This document shows positions 16,714 to 25,145 of a stretch of 49,094 nucleotides of DNA, in pieces (positions within the stretch are counted from its first letter, which is position 1; the number at the start of each line of letters is the position of its first letter). Below the pieces are notes generated by a model. It worked only from the letters and a program-made list of their open reading frames with translations, was not told the DNA's origin and did not search any database. The stretch is from contig PALN01000003.1 of the NCBI GenBank assembly GCA_002706405.1, positions 1 through 49,094 of the forward strand, written 5' to 3'. The stretch is from Rhodospirillaceae bacterium. GTDB taxonomy: Bacteria; Pseudomonadota; Alphaproteobacteria; Rhodospirillales; Casp-alpha2. Both the position numbers and the translations under genes were made by a program.

Positions 16714-17613
16714 ATGCGCTTCTTCACCTCCGACCGCTTCGTCATTCCCCTGCCCGACGGCCACAGCTTTCCGGGGCGGAAGTACGTCCTGCTGCGCGAA
16801 CGCCTGATCCGCGACGGCATTCTTGCGGCGGACAGCATCCTCCCCTCGCCCCTGGCCGAAGCCGACGACATCGCCCGCGCCCATGACGCCGATTACATGG
16901 CGGCGGTGCACGGCGGCCACCTGGACGCCCAGGCGCAGCGCCGCATCGGCCTGCCGTGGAGCCGCAATCTGGTCGACCGCGTGACCGCGACCATGGGCGG
17001 CGCCGTGGCGGCGGCGGAAGCGGCCTTGGAATTCGGCCTGTCGGGCCAGCTTGCCGGCGGCACCCATCACGCCCATCGCGACTTCGGCGCGGGCTACTGC
17101 ATTTTCAACGATTTCGCGATCGCGGCGCTGAAGATCCTGGCCGAGGGATGGGCCCGGCGCGTCGCCATCATCGACCTGGATGTCCACCAAGGCGACGGCA
17201 ATGCCGCCATCCTGACCGGCCATCCCGATGTCTTCGTGTTCTCCATGCAGGGGGAAAAGAACTTCCCCCATCACCGCGTGGCCTCGGACCTGGACGTGGA
17301 CCTGCCCGATGGCACGGAAGACGCGGCCTATCTGGCCGCATTGGCCGACCACCTGCCCGCCGTGTTCGATTTCCGCCCGGACCTGGTGCTCTATCAAGCC
17401 GGCGTCGACCCCTTGGCCGAAGACCGCTTGGGCCGCCTCGCGCTGACGTTCGACGGCCTCGCCAAGCGCGACCGCCTGGTGCTCACGGAATGCCGTTCGC
17501 GCGGCATCCCCGTGTCCTTAGGCTTGGGCGGCGGCTACGCAAACCCCATCGAACTGTCGGTCCAGGCCTATGCCAATACCTACGCCGTGGCGAAGGATGT
17601 CTATCGGTTCTAG
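16714..17613 (+). CDS. histone deacetylase-family amidohydrolase
   Basis: A 299-residue zinc deacetylase-fold enzyme. GGTHHAHRDFGAGYCIFND carries the tandem active-site histidines, IDLDVHQGDGNA the zinc aspartate and histidine, QAGVDPLAEDRLG the second zinc aspartate, and LGGGYA the glycine-tyrosine loop. Bacterial members remove acetyl groups from small molecules (acetoin-utilisation or polyamine type) or proteins; the substrate here is unknown. The gene stands alone between divergent and convergent neighbours, with only 12 bases to the next gene end. No clear RBS precedes ATG 16714. Confidence 0.9.
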   Translation: MRFFTSDRFVIPLPDGHSFPGRKYVLLRERLIRDGILAADSILPSPLAEADDIARAHDADYMAAVHGGHLDAQAQRRIGLPWSRNLVDRVTATMGGAVAAAEAALEFGLSGQLAGGTHHAHRDFGAGYCIFNDFAIAALKILAEGWARRVAIIDLDVHQGDGNAAILTGHPDVFVFSMQGEKNFPHHRVASDLDVDLPDGTEDAAYLAALADHLPAVFDFRPDLVLYQAGVDPLAEDRLGRLALTFDGLAKRDRLVLTECRSRGIPVSLGLGGGYANPIELSVQAYANTYAVAKDVYRF

Positions 17614-17625
17614 AGAGAAAGCAGC

Positions 17626-18414
17626 CTACTTTCCGTCCCGCTTGGCGATGCAGGCGCGGACGGAACTGGAGCGGCAGGATTGGATACAGCCCTGGCGCTT
17701 GCTGGCGCTGGCGGAAGGCCCCGCGAGGCAGCCCCGCGTGCAGTCCTGGAGGAGTTCCTGGAAATGGCCGCCCGATTGGTCGCGGCACCAATTGTAGTCG
17801 GCGTCGAAACCATCGGTGATGCCCTCGCTGAACCCTTTGGCGATGCGCGTAAAAAAGCCCTCGCGCTTGCCTTCATCCTCGGGCAATTGGGCAGATGCCG
17901 CGTTGGGCGTGCCTGCGGCGTGCGGGGCAGCCGACTGTTCCGGTCCGCCGCCGAAGCCGCCGAGCAAGCGGGCGAAGAAGCCCGCCCGTTCCCCTGTTTC
18001 CGGCGCTGTCGGCACCGCCGCGACGCTTTCGGCAGCGGCGGCATTCGACGGGACGGCGGACGCGCTGCCCTGCCCCGTCGGCGTGGCCGGCGCCGCCGTT
18101 ACGGCCGGCGTCACCGTCTTGGGAGCCGGGCCCCGGGCCCGCTGGGCCAGGCAGACGTCCACGGCCTCGCCCTTGCAGCTCTGATAACAGCCCTGCTTTC
18201 GGGATACCTTCTTGTTGCTGATGCGTATGCAGTTGGCATCGACGCAAGCATCGAATGCCCGGTCATAGACCTTGGGCATATTGTTGAAGCACCAGTCGAA
18301 GTCACCCAGGTCGTAGGCCGCCGCCCGCGAAGGGCCGAGATGCAGGCAGGCCATCAATCCGACAAGCACCAGGAATATCCGCAAGGTCGTCCGTCCTTTT
18401 GAAAGTTTCGTCAC
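17626..18414 (-). CDS. secreted protein with duplicated six-cysteine module
   Basis: A 262-residue protein with an N-terminal signal (about 10-33; LMAC at 20-23 could be a lipobox). Module 1 (40-92) has cysteines 42, 57, 62, 76, 80 and 88. Module 2 (207-259) has 210, 225, 229, 243, 247 and 255. Spacing is almost identical, and both contain K/R-x-QGC-x-QSC and end in C-[LI]A-x-R. The linker is Ala/Pro/Ser-rich and holds two similar amphipathic pieces (GFFARLLGGFGG and GFFTRIAKGFSEG). I recognise no named family. It starts with GTG in a 4-base GTGA overlap with the ubiX stop codon. An extracytoplasmic, disulfide-bonded or metal-binding role is inferred. Confidence 0.75.
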   Translation of the reverse strand: MTKLSKGRTTLRIFLVLVGLMACLHLGPSRAAAYDLGDFDWCFNNMPKVYDRAFDACVDANCIRISNKKVSRKQGCYQSCKGEAVDVCLAQRARGPAPKTVTPAVTAAPATPTGQGSASAVPSNAAAAESVAAVPTAPETGERAGFFARLLGGFGGGPEQSAAPHAAGTPNAASAQLPEDEGKREGFFTRIAKGFSEGITDGFDADYNWCRDQSGGHFQELLQDCTRGCLAGPSASASKRQGCIQSCRSSSVRACIAKRDGK

Positions 18415-19019
18415 GGCTTGTCGCCGCCGATCGCCGCGATGCCCCCGGCCTCACCCCAGCGGGGGGCGGTGTCCAGATGTACGCCGGCCTGATCCAACAG
18501 GCGCATGCAGGTCTGATCGACCAGATCGCTGATCGCTTGAGGCTTCTGATAAAACGCCGGCACGGGCGGAAAGATCACCGCCCCCAGAGTCGCCAGCTTG
18601 GTCAGGGTTTCCAAATGTCCGGCATGGAGCGGCGTTTCGCGCACGGCCAGCACCAGGGTCCGGCGTTCCTTCAGCATCACGTCGGCGGCGCGGGTGATCA
18701 GATCGCCCGTGTTGCCATAGGCGATGTTGGACGCCGTCTTCACGGAACAGGGGGCGACGATCATGGCGTCCAGGCGGAACGAGCCCGAAGACACGGGGGC
18801 GCCCACATTTCCCGCCAAATGCACGACATCGGCCAGGGCCTCGATCTCGGCCGCATCACGGTCAAGCTCGGCGGAAATGGTCAGCCGCCCGGCCTTGGAA
18901 ATCACCAGATGGCTCTCGACCTCCGGCGTTTCCGCCAGCATTTCCAGCAGGCGCCGACCATAAACCGCGCCGGAGGCGCCGGTGATGGCGATGAGGATGC
19001 GTTTACGTTCATTGGACAT
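18411..19019 (-). CDS. ubiX: flavin prenyltransferase UbiX
   Basis: UbiX attaches a dimethylallyl group to FMN to make the prenyl-FMN cofactor used by UbiD decarboxylases in ubiquinone synthesis. The 202-residue product has RILIAITGASGAVYGRRLLE at the N-terminus (flavin-binding), SGSFRLDAMIVAPCSVKTAS in the middle and LVLAVRETPLHAGHLE further on, all family landmarks. ATG 19019 gives the usual family start; a longer reading from 19055 adds 12 atypical residues. No ubiD is visible in the window. The next gene starts within its stop codon. Confidence 0.93.
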   Translation of the reverse strand: MSNERKRILIAITGASGAVYGRRLLEMLAETPEVESHLVISKAGRLTISAELDRDAAEIEALADVVHLAGNVGAPVSSGSFRLDAMIVAPCSVKTASNIAYGNTGDLITRAADVMLKERRTLVLAVRETPLHAGHLETLTKLATLGAVIFPPVPAFYQKPQAISDLVDQTCMRLLDQAGVHLDTAPRWGEAGGIAAIGGDKP

Positions 19020-19114
19020 GGGGGCAATTTGGGGTTCACCGCCGCATTTGTCCATAATTAGCGCAAATCTCGATTGACCGGCGTGCCCGGCACGTTACTT
19101 TGTGCCCCCATCAG

Positions 19115-19126
19115 ATTGTATACAGT
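19115..19126 (+). promoter_or_regulatory. possible GntR-type operator or -10 region
   Basis: ATTGTATACAGT contains the perfect 8-base palindrome TGTATACA and is one base from the ATTGTATACAAT type site of FCD-subfamily GntR regulators. It lies 30 bases upstream of the ThDP-enzyme start, so TATACA may instead simply be a -10 hexamer. No GntR gene is present in the window. Confidence 0.3.
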
Positions 19127-19155
19127 TTTACCCCCCAACCGAGGCATCGACGACC

Positions 19156-20832
19156 ATGACCACATCGACCAGCGCCAACAAGATCTGGGGCCGCTCGGCC
19201 TTCATCGAGCTTTTGAAGCAGGAAGGCGTGACCCACATGTTCGGCAATCCGGGCACCACGGAACTGCCGATCATGCATGCCCTGGCCGATCACCCGGACA
19301 TGACCTATGTCCTGGGTCTGCAAGAGGCGCTCGTCGTCGCCATGGCCGATGGCTATTCCCGCGCGTCCGGCAAGCTGGTCGCCTGCAACGTCCATGTGGC
19401 CCCGGGATTGGGCAACGCCATGGGCTCGCTGTTCAATGCCAAGTTCACCAACACGCCGATGATCCTGACCGCCGGCCAGCAGGAGCAGGGCCACGGCCTG
19501 ACGGAGCCGGTGCTGTACGGCGACCTGGTGTCCATGGCCCGGCCGCTGGTGAAGTGGGCGGTCGAGGTGACCCGCCTTGAAGACCTGCCGCGCATCATCC
19601 ACCGCGCCGCCAAGGTCGCCATGACGCCGCCGATGGGGCCCGTGTTCCTGTCCTTGCCGGGCGACATCCTGAACGACGAAGCGGGCCTGGACCTGGGTGC
19701 GGCAACCCGCATCGACACCCGCGTGCGCCCGTCGGACGACGTGCTGGAAACCCTGGCCAAACGCATCCTGGCGGCCGAGAACCCGGTGGTCGTGGTCGGC
19801 GACGAAATGGTGAAAAGCGACGCGCTCGCCGAAGCCGCCGCCTTCGCCACCGTGCTGGGCGCGCCCGTGTATCAGTCCTCGACCCCCTACGGCGCCCAGT
19901 TCCTCAACGAACATCCCTGTTTCATGGGGGCGCTGGAGCGCAGCCAGAAACAGGCCCGCGCCGCGCTTGAACCTTATGACCTGATGATCGCCCTCGGCAC
20001 CGATCCCCTGACCATGTCGGTCTACAGCCCCATCGACCCATTGCCGGACGGCATGAAAATCGTGCAGATCGGCCTCAACGAATGGGACATCGCCAAGAAC
20101 TATCCGGTCGAGATCGCGGCCCTGGGCGACCTGAAGACCACCCTGCCGGCCCTGGCCGATAAGTTGGCCAAGATCGGCGGCGATGCCCAGGCGGCCCGCG
20201 CCAAGGCTTCCGTCGACGCCCTGGCCGCGACCAACTGGTCGGCCCGCCGGACCCGAATTCTTACCGAACTGTCGGACAATGACGGGCCGCAACCCATCGA
20301 CCCCCGCCAGCTTGCCAAGATGATCACCGACGTCCTGCCCGAGAATGCGATCATCGTGAACGAAGGTCTGACTTCGGCCCGGCTGCTCGATCAGTTGTTT
20401 CCGTTCCGCGACCGCTTCGCCTATCACGGCCTGGCGTCGGGCGGCATCGGCTGGGGCCTGCCGGCGGCCGTCGGCGTGCAGATCGCCCAGCCCGACCGCC
20501 CCGTGGTCGCCGTGATCGGCGACGGCAGCGCCATGTATTCGATCCAGGCCCTGTGGACGGCGGCGGCCATGAAGCTGCCGCTGACCTATGTGATCGCCAA
20601 CAACGGCGGCTACCGCATCATCAAGCAGCGCCTGAAATCCTTCCACGGCTCTGAAAACTACATCGCCATGGACTTCGTCGATCCGCCCATCGATTTCGTC
20701 GCCGTGGCGTCGGGCATGGGCCTGACGGCGGAACGCATCACCGATCCCGCCCGCGTGCGGACGGCGCTGAACGAAGCCATCGCCAACCCGGGGCCGAACC
20801 TGCTGGAAATCGTGGTCGACGGGACGGTCTGA
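19156..20832 (+). CDS. thiamine-diphosphate-dependent enzyme, benzoylformate decarboxylase-like
   Basis: A 558-residue three-domain ThDP enzyme. The N-terminal Pyr domain has FGNPGTTELP and the cofactor-activating glutamate E57 (GLQEALVVAMADGYSRA), followed by HVAPGLGNAMG, a context similar to benzoylformate decarboxylase. The C-terminal PP domain has GDGSAMYSIQ and, about 28 residues on, NNGGYRI, the ThDP/magnesium motif. 2-Keto-acid decarboxylation is likely; acetolactate-synthase-like or oxalyl-CoA-type activity is less likely. ATG 19156 is chosen over 19102 because GAGG precedes it by about 10 bases. It is convergent with the SDR gene. Confidence 0.85.
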   Translation: MTTSTSANKIWGRSAFIELLKQEGVTHMFGNPGTTELPIMHALADHPDMTYVLGLQEALVVAMADGYSRASGKLVACNVHVAPGLGNAMGSLFNAKFTNTPMILTAGQQEQGHGLTEPVLYGDLVSMARPLVKWAVEVTRLEDLPRIIHRAAKVAMTPPMGPVFLSLPGDILNDEAGLDLGAATRIDTRVRPSDDVLETLAKRILAAENPVVVVGDEMVKSDALAEAAAFATVLGAPVYQSSTPYGAQFLNEHPCFMGALERSQKQARAALEPYDLMIALGTDPLTMSVYSPIDPLPDGMKIVQIGLNEWDIAKNYPVEIAALGDLKTTLPALADKLAKIGGDAQAARAKASVDALAATNWSARRTRILTELSDNDGPQPIDPRQLAKMITDVLPENAIIVNEGLTSARLLDQLFPFRDRFAYHGLASGGIGWGLPAAVGVQIAQPDRPVVAVIGDGSAMYSIQALWTAAAMKLPLTYVIANNGGYRIIKQRLKSFHGSENYIAMDFVDPPIDFVAVASGMGLTAERITDPARVRTALNEAIANPGPNLLEIVVDGTV

Positions 20833-20843
20833 CCCGGCCCCGA

Positions 20844-21644
20844 TCAGTGAAAGGTCAAGCCGCCGGTCGGGCTGATGGTCGATCCGGTGAGAAACGCCGA
20901 ATCCTCCGACGCCAGGAAGGTGGCGACGCCGCCGATGTCGTCGGGATTGGCAATTCCTAACGGTGCCCGCTGCTGAATGCGGGCGTATTGCGCCCGATGC
21001 AGGTCGGTCATTTCGATCTTGCCTTCGAAGCCGTCCCAGGACGGCGATTCCCCGATCAAGGTCACGGCGATGCAATTGACCCGCACCTTATGGCGGGCCA
21101 TCTCCTTGCCGATCACCTTGGTCGTCATCACCAGACCGCCGGCATAAAGTGCCACGGTGGTCTGACCCGCCGTCGGCACCCGTCCGCCTTCCGACGTGAC
21201 AAACATGCAACTGCCGCTTTCGCGCTCGATCATATAGGGCAGGACCGCGTGCAGCGGCAGCAGCTTCGCCGCCGTCGCGCGGGCCACGACCTCGGTCACG
21301 GCGGCGACGTCGATCTCGTTGAAGATGCCGCGAACGCTGGGGTCGTTGGTGTCCTGCGACGGTACGCCGGAGGCACTGGCGACCAGCACGTCGATTTGGC
21401 CGTGCGCCCGCACCGTATGGGCCGCCAGGGCATCCATATCGGCCTTCGACTGCACGTCGGCGGCGACGAAGTCCGCTGACCCACCATCCTTCCGCAGGGC
21501 CTCGACGACCATTCGGCCTTTTTCTTCCGACCGGCCGGAGACGACGACCGTCGCCCCCTCGGCCGCGAAGCGGCGGGCGACGCCCAGGCCGATGCCGCCG
21601 GTCGATCCGGTAATGATCGCGACTTTTCCTTGGAGTTTACCCAT
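20844..21644 (-). CDS. SDR-family protein lacking the YxxxK lysine
   Basis: A 266-residue Rossmann protein. TGSTGGIG (12-19) is the classical SDR dinucleotide motif and a serine sits at 151. The catalytic tyrosine region reads LYAGGLVMTTK, so Y167 is followed at +4 by leucine 171, not lysine; the nearest lysine is K176. The usual NNAG is VASAS. The protein may have altered or no oxidoreductase activity. GAGGAA lies just before ATG 21644. It is 35 bases downstream of the CoA-transferase gene and probably in its operon. Confidence 0.88.
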   Translation of the reverse strand: MGKLQGKVAIITGSTGGIGLGVARRFAAEGATVVVSGRSEEKGRMVVEALRKDGGSADFVAADVQSKADMDALAAHTVRAHGQIDVLVASASGVPSQDTNDPSVRGIFNEIDVAAVTEVVARATAAKLLPLHAVLPYMIERESGSCMFVTSEGGRVPTAGQTTVALYAGGLVMTTKVIGKEMARHKVRVNCIAVTLIGESPSWDGFEGKIEMTDLHRAQYARIQQRAPLGIANPDDIGGVATFLASEDSAFLTGSTISPTGGLTFH

Positions 21645-21679
21645 CTGTTCCTCGTCTGCTCTGCGTATGCCGGGCGCGC

Positions 21680-22837
21680 TCAATCCGTGCGGCGGGGCCA
21701 GCCGGGCTGCTTCAGGTCGTCCGTATGTTGGCCCAGGGTCGGCGCGGGATGCTTCACCCGGCCCGGCGTGGTGCTCAGCTTCGGCACGATGCCCGGGGTC
21801 TTCATGGGTTTGCCGTGGGAGGTCACCGTGTCCAGGATCATGTCGCGCGCCTGGTACTGGGGGTCCTCGACGATGTCGGCGATGGTATAGGTCTTGCCGA
21901 CGGGGACGGAGACGGCGTCGAGCCGCGCGATAACCTCGTCGCAGGTCATGGTCGCCGCCCACTCCTGGATCGCCGCGTCGATTCGCTTCACATGGCGCGC
22001 GCGGCCGTCGTTATGTTTCAGCTCCGGATCGTCGGCCAGGTCCTGGCGGCCCATCTCGGTCATCAGGCGCTGGAAGATGCTGTCGCCGTTGCCGGCGATC
22101 AGGACGTATTGGTCGTCCTTGCACAGATAGGCATTGGTCGGCACGATGCCCGGCAGGGCACTGCCCGTGCGCTCGCGCACGACCCCGGCGGAGGTATATT
22201 CCGTCAGCGTGCTTTCCATCACGTTGAACACGGATTCATAAAGGGCGACGTCGACCACCTGGCCCTCGCCGCCGTTCACGTTGACATGGTGCAGGGCGAA
22301 CATCAGCCCCATCACCCCATGCATCGACGCCAGGGTGTCGCCGATGGAAATGCCGACCCGCACCGGCACGCGGCCCGGCTCGCCGGTGATATAACGCAGC
22401 CCGCCCATGGATTCGCCCAAAACGCCAAATCCCGGCTTGTCCTTGTAAGGGCCCGTCTGGCCGAAGCCGGAGATCCGCAGCATGACCAGCTTGGGATTGA
22501 TGGCGTGAAGCTGCTCCCAGCCCAAGCCCCATTTTTCCAGGGTGCCCGGCTTGAAATTCTCGATCACCACGTCGGCTTCCTTGGCCAGGGCGAGCACCAC
22601 GTCTCGGCCTTCCGGGGACTTCAGGTCAAGACAGACCGAACGCTTGTTGCGCGACTGGATCTCCCACCACAACGAAGTGCCGTCCTGCACGATGCGCCAT
22701 TTTCGCAAGCCGTCGCCGGCACCGGCCGACTCGACCTTGATCACGTCGGCGCCGAAATCGGCCAGCGTCTTGGCCGCGAAGGGCCCGGCCACGAACTGAC
22801 CCAGTTCAATCACTTTCAATCCTTGAAGAGCTTCCAT
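21680..22837 (-). CDS. CaiB/BaiF (family III) CoA-transferase, atypical active site
   Basis: A 385-residue family III CoA-transferase by its start GLKVIELGQFVAGPFAAK, then DVVIENFKPGTLEKWGL and GEPGRVPVRVGISIGD. At the place of the catalytic aspartate, which reads GYD or GFD in formyl-CoA transferase-type enzymes, this protein has PGFGVLGESMGG, so the aspartate is glycine 138. A neighbouring glutamate (142) might compensate. Members move CoA between carboxylic acids. ATG 22837 is used; a start three codons upstream is possible. The SDR gene follows after 35 bases. Confidence 0.87.
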   Translation of the reverse strand: MEALQGLKVIELGQFVAGPFAAKTLADFGADVIKVESAGAGDGLRKWRIVQDGTSLWWEIQSRNKRSVCLDLKSPEGRDVVLALAKEADVVIENFKPGTLEKWGLGWEQLHAINPKLVMLRISGFGQTGPYKDKPGFGVLGESMGGLRYITGEPGRVPVRVGISIGDTLASMHGVMGLMFALHHVNVNGGEGQVVDVALYESVFNVMESTLTEYTSAGVVRERTGSALPGIVPTNAYLCKDDQYVLIAGNGDSIFQRLMTEMGRQDLADDPELKHNDGRARHVKRIDAAIQEWAATMTCDEVIARLDAVSVPVGKTYTIADIVEDPQYQARDMILDTVTSHGKPMKTPGIVPKLSTTPGRVKHPAPTLGQHTDDLKQPGWPRRTD

Positions 22838-22958
22838 GTCCCACATTCCGTTTATTGATGGTCTTCGCGGCACGACCTTTGCGCTCGCCGGAACGGCAGC
22901 ATCGACAAGGGGGCGCGGAAAAGCAACCCGCAGCACACGAAGGGAGAAAGGAAACAGC

Positions 22959-23582
22959 CTAGGCGGCGACCCAACCGGCCAGCGGCTCCGCCAGATTTTC
23001 CCAAGGCAGATACCCCGCCGTGACCAGCATGGCCTTCTGGTCCTCGACGGCAAGCAGGGTCGGAAACCCGGTGATGCCGGAGCTTTGCGCGAACCAGAAA
23101 TCACCCTGGGTTTCTTCCCGCATATCGGGGGAGGTCAGCAGGGTGAGGAATTCGTCGCGGTCGAAACCGAACTCACCCGCGATATCGGCCAGCATCGCTT
23201 CCTTCGCCGTGTCGCGGTTGTCGACATAGAAGGCTCGGTGGAGATGGGCCAGGAACGGCAGCGCCTTGGCCTCGTCCAGCTTGCGCGCCGTGACCACGGC
23301 GCGGCAGGCCGGTTCCGTGTCGTAGACGAAATTGTCCTGATCGAAGAAAGCGAAATCGAAGGGCTGGCCGGTGGCGTCCTGCACGTGATGCCAATGGTCG
23401 CGGACGTAGTCCTTGTCCTTGCCGCGCATGGGATGAACCGTGCCGGGACGCAGCCCGCCGACCATGACCCGCACGGGCGCCTCGGCACTAAACGATTCCG
23501 CAATCTTGTCGATGACCGGGGAAAAGCCCCAGCACCAGGAGCACATGGGGTCGGCGACATAGAGGAAATGCTTGCTCATCAT
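22959..23582 (-). CDS. DsbA-family (FrnE-like) thioredoxin-fold protein
   Basis: A 207-residue DsbA-fold protein without a signal peptide, so probably cytoplasmic. YVADPMCSWCWGFSP places the redox pair C14-x2-C17 near the N-terminus. SSGITGFPTLLAVE carries the cis-proline of the fold. These features match FrnE-like or dithiol-isomerase proteins linked to redox stress. It lies 57 bases downstream of the ArsR-family regulator on the same strand and is probably co-transcribed with it. Confidence 0.85.
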   Translation of the reverse strand: MMSKHFLYVADPMCSWCWGFSPVIDKIAESFSAEAPVRVMVGGLRPGTVHPMRGKDKDYVRDHWHHVQDATGQPFDFAFFDQDNFVYDTEPACRAVVTARKLDEAKALPFLAHLHRAFYVDNRDTAKEAMLADIAGEFGFDRDEFLTLLTSPDMREETQGDFWFAQSSGITGFPTLLAVEDQKAMLVTAGYLPWENLAEPLAGWVAA

Positions 23583-23639
23583 CTCGGAGTTTACCGCCCC
23601 TCGCCGCCCAGGCCAATCGGACGATCCGCCAAGGCCGGC

Positions 23640-23939
23640 TCACTTCGCCGTGAGCACCGCCTTCATCAGACCGGGAAAGCGCTTGTCCAATTCCTTGCGG
23701 CGCAGGGAGTTCATATGCACGGTGCCGTCGTTCCGCGTCCACACCAGGCCTGCCTCGCGCAGCACCCGGAAGTGGTGGGACATGCTCGATTTCGGGCGGC
23801 CGCCGTCCAGCGCGTTGCAGCTTGCCTCACCTTCGTCCGCCAGGCGGCGGACGATATCCATGCGCACCGGATCGCTGAGAGCATGCAGCAGATGCTCCAA
23901 CGAGACGGCGTCGATCTCCGGGTGTTTGAAAGGTCGCAT
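23640..23939 (-). CDS. ArsR-family (SmtB/ArsR-type) transcriptional regulator
   Basis: A 99-residue winged-helix repressor. LLHALSDPVRMDIVRRLAD is the typical ArsR entry helix and KSSMSHHFRVLREAGLV is the recognition region. The classic ELCVC metal site is not present; single Cys at about residue 41 suggests redox or ligand sensing rather than metal. It is divergent from the Old Yellow Enzyme gene, with a perfect-armed inverted repeat between them, and upstream of a DsbA-like gene, so a redox or electrophile response is plausible (inference). Confidence 0.9.
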   Translation of the reverse strand: MRPFKHPEIDAVSLEHLLHALSDPVRMDIVRRLADEGEASCNALDGGRPKSSMSHHFRVLREAGLVWTRNDGTVHMNSLRRKELDKRFPGLMKAVLTAK

Positions 23940-23977
23940 GGCTGATTATTTATCACATAAATTTTGATATTGCTATT

Positions 23978-23995
23978 GTTCGAAATATATCGAAC
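23978..23995. promoter_or_regulatory. candidate ArsR-type operator
   Basis: GTTCGAAATATATCGAAC has perfect 6-base arms (GTTCGA / TCGAAC) and an AT-rich centre with a single mismatched pair. It is 39 bases from the regulator ATG and 49 bases from the oxidoreductase ATG, so one bound dimer could control both divergent promoters. Confidence 0.65.
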
Positions 23996-24044
23996 TATAG
24001 AACTAACGGCGATACAGCCACCCCCACCATTACGGAGTTTCCCC

Positions 24045-25145
24045 ATGTCGACCCTGTTCGATCCCTTTACCCTGAAAGACGTCACCCTGCGCAACCGCAT
24101 TGCGGCGTCGCCCATGTGCCAATATTCCGCCGTGGACGGCATGCCCAATGACTGGCACCGCATCCATGTGCCCGCCCTGGCCCGGGGCGGCGCCGGATTG
24201 GTCATTGTCGAGGCCACCGCCGTCTCCCCCGAAGGCCGCATCACCCCTGGCTGCACGGGCCTATGGAACGATGCCCAGGCCAAGGCCCTGGCCGTCGTCG
24301 CCCGCGAGATCGAAGCGGCGGGGTCCGTTCCCGGCATCCAGATCGGCCACGCCGGACGCAAGGCCAGCGCCAACCGTCCGTGGGAAGGCGACGACCACAT
24401 CGCCCCGGACGATCCGCGCGGCTGGGAGACCATCGCCCCCTCGGCCATCGCCTACGGTGGGGACCTGCCCAAGGTGCCCCGCGCCATGACCAAGGCCGAC
24501 ATCGACCGCGTGCGGAGCGATTTCGTCGCCGCCGCCGAACGCGCCCGCGACGCTGGATTCAAGTGGCTGACCCTGCATTTCGCCCATGGCTATCTGGCGC
24601 AAAGCTTCTTTTCCACCCATTCCAATCAGCGCGACGACGAATACGGCGGCAGCGCCGAAAACCGGGGCCGGTTCCTGATCGAAACCCTGGCCGCCGTGCG
24701 CGAAGTCTGGCCGGAAAACCTGCCCCTGACGGCGCGGTTCGGGGTCATCGAATTCGATGGCCGGGACGAGGAAACCCTCATCGAATCCATCGCCCTGGTG
24801 AACCGTTTCAAGGAAGCGGGCCTGGATTTCATCGACGTCAGCATGGGGTTTTCAACGCCGGAGGCGAACATCCCCTGGGGCCCGGCCTTCCTGGCACCGG
24901 TCGCCGAACGGGTGCGCCGGGAAACCGGCCTGCCTGCAGCGACCAGCTGGTACATCAGCCAACCGGCCCAGGCGGACCAGATGATCCGTGACGGCCAGGT
25001 CGACCTCGTGATGCTGGGGCGGCCGCTGCTGGCCAATCCGCATTGGCCCTACATGGCGGCGCAGGAACTGGGCGTGGACAATCCGGCCTGGGCCACCCTG
25101 CCCCCGCCCTACGCCCATTGGCTGGCCCGCTACCGGGCAGCCTGA
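24045..25145 (+). CDS. Old Yellow Enzyme-family NADH:flavin oxidoreductase (YqjM-like)
   Basis: A 366-residue FMN-dependent TIM-barrel ene-reductase. LFDPFTLKDVTLRNRIAASP with MCQYSA is the YqjM-type N-terminus. IQIGHAGRKAS carries the active-site histidine region, and HFAHGYLAQSFFSTHSNQR with DEYGGSAENRGRF is the substrate/FMN signature. It reduces activated C=C bonds of enones, maleimides or nitro compounds. ATG 24045 has GGAG 8 bases upstream. The 3' end overlaps the nitronate monooxygenase gene by 16 bases tail to tail. Confidence 0.93.
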   Translation: MSTLFDPFTLKDVTLRNRIAASPMCQYSAVDGMPNDWHRIHVPALARGGAGLVIVEATAVSPEGRITPGCTGLWNDAQAKALAVVAREIEAAGSVPGIQIGHAGRKASANRPWEGDDHIAPDDPRGWETIAPSAIAYGGDLPKVPRAMTKADIDRVRSDFVAAAERARDAGFKWLTLHFAHGYLAQSFFSTHSNQRDDEYGGSAENRGRFLIETLAAVREVWPENLPLTARFGVIEFDGRDEETLIESIALVNRFKEAGLDFIDVSMGFSTPEANIPWGPAFLAPVAERVRRETGLPAATSWYISQPAQADQMIRDGQVDLVMLGRPLLANPHWPYMAAQELGVDNPAWATLPPPYAHWLARYRAA

